A stretch of DNA of 10,653 bases from Clostridiaceae bacterium (GTDB lineage: Bacteria > Bacillota > Clostridia > Oscillospirales > Acutalibacteraceae): the NCBI GenBank assembly GCA_016303035.1, contig JAEDML010000026.1, forward strand, positions 1 through 10,653. The letters are read 5' to 3'. A model generated the notes under the pieces. That model saw nothing but the letters and a program-made list of their open reading frames with translations. It made no database searches and was not told the origin of the DNA. Each line of letters begins with the position of its first letter. Position 1 is the stretch's first letter. The position numbers and the translations under genes were made by a program. This document shows positions 6,246 through 10,653 of the stretch, piece by piece.

Positions 6246-8786
6246 ATGGCTAAACAGGAAAAGGTTTACTGGCCTGAGGACGAGCAGACCAACATACATC
6301 CGGTGGAAATTGTAGACGAAGTACGAAACAGTATGCTTCAGTATTCAATGTCGGTGCTTGTAGGCCGCGCCCTGCCCGATGTGAGGGACGGTTTAAAGCC
6401 GGTACACAGAAGAATACTTTACACTATGTACGAAAACGGACTTACCCCCGATAAGGCATACCGAAAGTGCGCCGATACGGTAGGTTCGGTACTCGGTAGA
6501 TATCATCCGCACGGCGACGCCAGCGTTTATGACGCTATGGTGCGTATGGCGCAGGATTTTTCACTCCGTTATCCGCTGATTGACGGACACGGAAACTTCG
6601 GTAATATAGACGGTTATCCTGCCGCCGCATACCGATATACAGAGTCGAGAATGAACAGACTTTCGCTTCATATGCTCGACGATATAGAAAAAGAAACGGT
6701 AAATATGGTGCCGAACTACGATAACCGTTTGGAGGAGCCGGAGGTTCTTCCCGTAAGATTTCCTCAGCTTTTGGTAAACGGATCTTCGGGTATTGCGGTA
6801 GGTATGGCAACCGAAATTCCGCCGCACAATCTCGGCGAGGTTATTGACGCGATGTGCTGTCTTATAGACAACCCCGAAGCCGATTTGCAGGAGCTTTGTC
6901 AGTATATAAAGGGACCCGATTTTCCGACAGGCGGAATAATAATGGGCAGAGCCGGAATAAGGGCGGCATACGCCACCGGCCGCGGCAAGATAACCCTTAG
7001 GGGCAAAGCCGAAATTGAAGAGGTTAAAAACGGAAAATTCCGTATAGTTATAACCGAAATTCCCTATAAGGTAAGAAAAAAAGACCTTGTTAAAAGCATT
7101 TATGACCTTGCGGTTGAAAAGCGCATAGAGGGTATTGAGGATGTTGTAGACTATTCATCAAAAAGAGACGGCGGAATAAGAATAATTGTAGATATAAAGA
7201 GGGACGCGAATCCTCAGGTAGTGCTTAACAAGATTTATTCCTATACCGCTTTGCAGACCACCTTCGGCGCGATTCTGCTTGCAATAGTAAACGGTAAGCC
7301 GCAGATTCTGACCCTTAAAGAAATGCTTCAGAACTGTATTGATTTCCAGTGTGAAATAATCGAGCGCCGCACAAGGTTTGATAAGCGAAAGGCCGAGGAA
7401 AGAGCCCATATTTTAGAGGGCTTAAAGGTAGCGCTTGACTTTATTGACGAGGTTATCAGTATAATCCGCACAAGCAAAACGATACAGGAAAGCAAGGACA
7501 GGCTTTCGGAGCGTTTCGGGCTTGACGATGTTCAGACGACCGCTATCGTTCAGATGCAGTTAGGTAAGCTTGCCGGAATGGAAAAGCAGAAGATTTTGGA
7601 CGAGCTTGAAGAAAAGCATAACTTTATAAAGGAATGTGAGGAAATTCTTGCAAGCCGCGCGCGTATACTTGATATTGTAAAGGCCGAATCTCTTAATCTC
7701 CGCGATAAGTTTAACGACGACCGACGCACCGAAATTTCCGATGTTGCGGGCGAAGTGGATATTGAAGACCTTATTCCGAAAGAGCAGTGTGTAATTACAA
7801 AAACGCAGAACGGATATATCAAGCGTTTGCCTGCCGACACATATAATGTTCAGCACAGAGGCGGCAAGGGAATAACGGGTATGACCACGCGTGAGGACGA
7901 TATTGTTGAAAATATGTTCGTCTGCTCTTCGCATGATTATATTATGCTGTTCTCCAACCTTGGAAGAATGTACAGAATTAAGGCGTACGAAATACCCGAG
8001 GGCAGCAGGACAGCAAAGGGAATGAACATAGTAAATGTTTTGCCCCTTATGCCGGAGGAAAAGATAACCGTTGTTCTCCCGGCATCGGAGCTTGACGAAG
8101 AAAAATTCATTACAATGGTAACCAAAAACGGTATAATAAAGCGTACCCGTTTATCGGATTTCCGCAACACAAGAAAGAGCGGAATTATCGCAATTTCAAT
8201 AGACGAGGACGATGAGCTTACCTTTGTTAAGATGACGGGCGGAAACGATAGACTGCTTGTTGCAACCAAAAAGGGTCTTGCAATTCAGTTTAACGAAACC
8301 GATGTCCGTCCTATGGGCAGAGGCGCCCGGGGCGTAAAGGCAATAGATATCCGCACCGGCGACCGCGTTGTAGCTATGGAGGTTACCGACGATAATACAA
8401 GACTGCTTACCGTTACCGAAACAGGCTACGGCAGAATAAGCAATATTTCCGATTACCGAATTCAGTCAAGAGGCGGTAAGGGAATTATGAACTACCGCGT
8501 AGCAAAATACGGCGATGTTGCCGCGGTGCTTTCGGTTACAGATGAAGATGATATTATAATGATAGCCTCAAACGGTATCATAATCCGTATTTTCAGCGGA
8601 GATATTTCGGTGCTTGCCCGCCCTGCAAAGGGAGTTCGCGTAATGCGCGTGGCTGACGGCGAGAGAATTTTGTCGATAGCCAAGGCAGAACACAACGAGG
8701 AAGAGGTAAACGAAAAACCCGAGGAGCCTGACGAGGATTCGGCTGACGCTTCGGATGAAGCCGAAGAAAATAACGACGGCGAATAA
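6246..8786 (+). CDS. gyrA: DNA gyrase subunit A
   Basis: GyrA cuts and rejoins DNA and wraps it in gyrase. This copy is 846 aa. The breakage-reunion domain holds the catalytic Y131 in RYTESRM (130-136) and the quinolone region GRYHPHGDASVYDAMVR (84-100). A92 stands at the E. coli Ser83 position and D96 at Asp87. The C-terminal beta-pinwheel starts with the GyrA box QHRGGKG (536-542), has a second clear box QSRGGKG (740-746) and several degenerate ones between and after. This supports gyrase rather than ParC. The last 30 residues (817-846) are strongly acidic, with 16 Asp or Glu and one Lys. The ribosome-binding site GGGGTG at 6233-6238 is well spaced, directly after gyrB. Confidence 0.97.
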   Translation: MAKQEKVYWPEDEQTNIHPVEIVDEVRNSMLQYSMSVLVGRALPDVRDGLKPVHRRILYTMYENGLTPDKAYRKCADTVGSVLGRYHPHGDASVYDAMVRMAQDFSLRYPLIDGHGNFGNIDGYPAAAYRYTESRMNRLSLHMLDDIEKETVNMVPNYDNRLEEPEVLPVRFPQLLVNGSSGIAVGMATEIPPHNLGEVIDAMCCLIDNPEADLQELCQYIKGPDFPTGGIIMGRAGIRAAYATGRGKITLRGKAEIEEVKNGKFRIVITEIPYKVRKKDLVKSIYDLAVEKRIEGIEDVVDYSSKRDGGIRIIVDIKRDANPQVVLNKIYSYTALQTTFGAILLAIVNGKPQILTLKEMLQNCIDFQCEIIERRTRFDKRKAEERAHILEGLKVALDFIDEVISIIRTSKTIQESKDRLSERFGLDDVQTTAIVQMQLGKLAGMEKQKILDELEEKHNFIKECEEILASRARILDIVKAESLNLRDKFNDDRRTEISDVAGEVDIEDLIPKEQCVITKTQNGYIKRLPADTYNVQHRGGKGITGMTTREDDIVENMFVCSSHDYIMLFSNLGRMYRIKAYEIPEGSRTAKGMNIVNVLPLMPEEKITVVLPASELDEEKFITMVTKNGIIKRTRLSDFRNTRKSGIIAISIDEDDELTFVKMTGGNDRLLVATKKGLAIQFNETDVRPMGRGARGVKAIDIRTGDRVVAMEVTDDNTRLLTVTETGYGRISNISDYRIQSRGGKGIMNYRVAKYGDVAAVLSVTDEDDIIMIASNGIIIRIFSGDISVLARPAKGVRVMRVADGERILSIAKAEHNEEEVNEKPEEPDEDSADASDEAEENNDGE

Positions 8787-8842
8787 AACAAGGGGAATTT
8801 TTGCGGAAAAGAAATTTAACTGCAGGTGGGTGAAACAGGTAT
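8787..8842 (+). promoter_or_regulatory. gyrA-CPBP gap with ribosome-binding sites, no visible terminator
   Basis: These 56 bases contain no stable hairpin followed by a T run, so gyrase transcripts may continue into the next gene. Two purine blocks precede the next ATG: AGGTGG at 8824-8829 (13 bases away) and ACAGG at 8835-8839 (3 bases away); neither spacing is ideal. No convincing promoter is seen. Confidence 0.35.
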
Positions 8843-9928
8843 ATGGAAGAAAACAACACTCAGTTTAATAACAGTGAAGAAAATGAAAATTCCGTAAATA
8901 CAAATAATCAAAGTTATGCGGGTACAGCCGTAAACGGAGGATATTATACCTATATCCCCTACGGCTTTACCCCCGAAACCTATAAGGAAAAAAGAAAAAT
9001 AAGAAAAGAATCGCTGAGGATAGGCATAACGCTTATTGTTATGATTTTTATAAATCTTATTTTTGCGCCCCTTATAGTTTTAGCGCTTCAAAAGGTCGGT
9101 TTTTCCTATAACGGCGCATACAGCTTTATTTTAGAGCCGGCAAGAACCCAATGTATTCAGATTGCGTTTTCAATAATAGTTTTTTTACTGCCGACCGCGG
9201 TTATGGCAAAAATCTGCGGAAAAAAAGTAAGTAGTCTTGTTCCGCTTGAAAAGCCGATAAAGGGAACGGGTATTCCGTTTTTTCTGTTCGGAATAGCCTG
9301 CTGCGCCCTTGCAAACATATATAATTCCTATATGGGTGAGTTTTTTGAAAAACGTTTTCACCTTAATTATAATGTAGATAACGGAGATAATCCGCAGGGC
9401 TTTTTCGGATTTATGCTTGTGCTTATTTCAACGGCGGTAATTCCTCCTTTGGTAGAGGAATTTGCCTTTCGCGGAATAATACTGAGCTTTCTTAAAAAGT
9501 TCGGCGCGGGCTTTGCAATAGTTACATCTTCGGTGCTTTTCGGGCTTATACACGGCAATTTTTCGCAGATGCCGTTTGCATTTACAGTGGGACTTTCACT
9601 TGCCTACATAACCGTTAAAACAGGCTCGATTATTCCGAGTATTGCGGTTCACGCCTTTAACAATCTTATTTCGGTCGTATTTTCTTATCTTAATCTGCCG
9701 AATACGGTGCAAAATATTATGTATTCGTTTTTGCTTTTAATAATGCTTTTGTGCGGCATTGTTTCGGTGCTTTTCATCTTGAAAAAGGATAAGGACGCCT
9801 ATAAAATAGATAATGCTGACCTTGCCTGCGGCGAAAAAGCTAAGTTTAAATGGTTTTTTACTTCGCCTGCAATTATAATTTATACGGTTCTATGTTGCCT
9901 TTTGGCAATAAGATATTTTTTTGTATAA
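8843..9928 (+). CDS. CPBP-family intramembrane metalloprotease (Abi/CAAX protease-like)
   Basis: This 361-residue polytopic membrane protein carries the three CPBP signature motifs: EEFAFR (205-210, the EExxxR motif), FGLIH (233-237, FxxxH) and HAFNN (270-274, HxxxN). These supply the glutamates and histidines of a metal-dependent intramembrane protease. About eight hydrophobic segments are visible, near residues 60-82, 105-122, 143-160, 187-203, 222-236, 243-258, 264-283, 291-313 and 340-360; the exact count is uncertain. Residues 1-40 are a hydrophilic Asn-, Glu- and Tyr-rich tail, probably cytoplasmic. Family members process prenylated proteins or peptides, or protect bacteriocin producers, but most bacterial ones have unknown substrates. 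No bacteriocin gene is nearby, so no role is assigned. Confidence 0.88.
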   Translation: MEENNTQFNNSEENENSVNTNNQSYAGTAVNGGYYTYIPYGFTPETYKEKRKIRKESLRIGITLIVMIFINLIFAPLIVLALQKVGFSYNGAYSFILEPARTQCIQIAFSIIVFLLPTAVMAKICGKKVSSLVPLEKPIKGTGIPFFLFGIACCALANIYNSYMGEFFEKRFHLNYNVDNGDNPQGFFGFMLVLISTAVIPPLVEEFAFRGIILSFLKKFGAGFAIVTSSVLFGLIHGNFSQMPFAFTVGLSLAYITVKTGSIIPSIAVHAFNNLISVVFSYLNLPNTVQNIMYSFLLLIMLLCGIVSVLFILKKDKDAYKIDNADLACGEKAKFKWFFTSPAIIIYTVLCCLLAIRYFFV

Positions 9929-9945
9929 AAGGAGAGAAAAATTAA
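9929..9945 (+). promoter_or_regulatory. Ribosome-binding site of the 3'-truncated membrane protein gene
   Basis: AAGGAGAG begins directly after the CPBP stop codon and ends 9 bases before the ATG at 9946. This strong site supports the start of the last gene and, with a gap of only 17 bases, co-translation with the protease gene. Confidence 0.75.
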
Positions 9946-10653
9946 ATGGTCAATATGGATTTGGATTATGTCTTGCATGAATTGCTCGGAAAGTTTTCCG
10001 AAATTGCCCCGTTTTTGACGGCGTTTTTCGCTGTATACTTCGCTGTTGTTCTCATTTGCGCGCTTGTTTCGGCGGTAATTTTCTTTTTAAACGCAATCGG
10101 GCTTTATGAGATGTCAGCGAGCCTCGGTCTTAAAAATCCTTGGTACAGCTTTATTCCGTTTTTAAATTCCTACGCTATCGGCCGCACCGCCGAAAAGTAC
10201 AAAAAAAAGAACGGAGCAAAATCGGCAAAATTCAGCGTTATCCTTTTAACGCTTGAAATCGTCATGGCGATTTTAGCGGTAATAACACTCTTTTCCGCCG
10301 TATCCACGGTTATAGGCGCCGCCTCGTTTGCGGCAGGTTACCTTGCAAACGCGACATCTTCGGCAGGCATCGGCGCTTACAACATAATGAGTGTACTGTG
10401 GCTTGTTTTTGCGGCTTTCCTGCTTGTCGGAGTTGCAACAGCGTATCTTGTAGTTTACTATATTGCGTTTTGGCGTACCTGCGCGGTATTCGATTATAAA
10501 AACGCTTCGCTTTATACCGTGCTTTCGGTGTTCTTCAGCTTTTTAGCGCCGATTTTCCTGTTTGTTATAAGGAAAAACAAGCCTTTTACAGAAGGCCGCG
10601 CACAGCTTGACCGCGGAATTGATAATTTCAGTCACTCATCTCCCGTAAGCGAG
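9946..10653 (+). CDS. Partial unassigned four-helix membrane protein (runs off the right edge)
   Basis: An open frame of 236 codons runs from ATG 9946 to the window edge with no stop. The reading is mine and starts MVNMDLDYVLHELLGKFSE. Hydrophobic segments lie near residues 22-50, 97-126, 148-176 and 190-208. Between the first two is GLKNPWYSFIPFLNSYAIGR (61-80), a Trp/Pro loop of a type I recall from small uncharacterised Firmicute membrane proteins, and then a basic stretch KKKNGAKSAK (86-95). After the fourth helix comes RKNKPF and a hydrophilic, probably cytoplasmic tail. Codon choice resembles the neighbours. I cannot name the family or assign a function; the 3' end is missing only because the window ends. 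Confidence 0.8.
   Translation, partial: MVNMDLDYVLHELLGKFSEIAPFLTAFFAVYFAVVLICALVSAVIFFLNAIGLYEMSASLGLKNPWYSFIPFLNSYAIGRTAEKYKKKNGAKSAKFSVILLTLEIVMAILAVITLFSAVSTVIGAASFAAGYLANATSSAGIGAYNIMSVLWLVFAAFLLVGVATAYLVVYYIAFWRTCAVFDYKNASLYTVLSVFFSFLAPIFLFVIRKNKPFTEGRAQLDRGIDNFSHSSPVSE

Noticed and set aside
7560..7934. Minus-strand open frame of 124 codons
   Set aside because: It is antisense to the gyrA coiled-coil and first pinwheel region and has no family features; it is a shadow of gyrA.
8492..8791. Minus-strand Ser-rich frame of 99 codons overlapping the end of gyrA
   Set aside because: Its serine repeats are the reverse complement of the GyrA acidic tail codons, so the pattern is explained by that tail.

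Overview
This window is the replication-origin core of a low-to-moderate G+C Firmicute. All genes lie on the + strand in the order dnaA, dnaN, yaaA, recF, remB, gyrB, gyrA, the same order as at the Bacillus subtilis origin. Two membrane-protein genes follow, a CPBP-type protease and an unassigned protein cut by the right edge. The protein sequences suggest an anaerobic clostridial lineage, perhaps near the Ruminococcaceae/Oscillospiraceae, rather than a Bacillus; that placement is an impression from sequence style, not a search result. I see no tRNA, rRNA, CRISPR array, insertion sequence or horizontally acquired island.

Layout. Positions 1-67 are an almost pure A/T leader to dnaA with a good ribosome-binding site. 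Positions 68-1411 encode DnaA. The 196-base gap at 1412-1607 is about 76% A+T and is the probable oriC unwinding region. It holds an inverted pair of variant DnaA boxes (TTATCAACA), a small A/T hairpin, four copies of AACCG, and a DnaA-trio-like triplet array immediately before the dnaN ribosome-binding site. Positions 1608-3984 carry dnaN, yaaA and recF and lead into remB (ends 4247), each junction overlapping by 1 to 4 bases, so translation is probably coupled. gyrB and gyrA (4289-8786) form a tight gyrase pair. A CPBP-family membrane protease (8843-9928) and an open-ended four-helix membrane protein (from 9946) complete the window.

How the genes work together. DnaA binds and opens the origin. 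DnaN is the sliding clamp loaded there. RecF handles gaps at forks, and gyrase removes the supercoils ahead of them. YaaA (S4 RNA-binding) and RemB (DUF370 regulator) are standard passengers of the cluster. The two last genes have no evident replication role but follow gyrA without a visible terminator.

The window is mostly ordinary, and I do not see a new system. The part worth a second look is the origin: its DnaA boxes deviate from TTATCCACA, and the DnaA DNA-binding domain carries a one-residue contraction in its signature motif and a Pro-to-Ala change. The opening element can be read directly from the sequence. GyrA naturally carries alanine at the quinolone-contact serine position.
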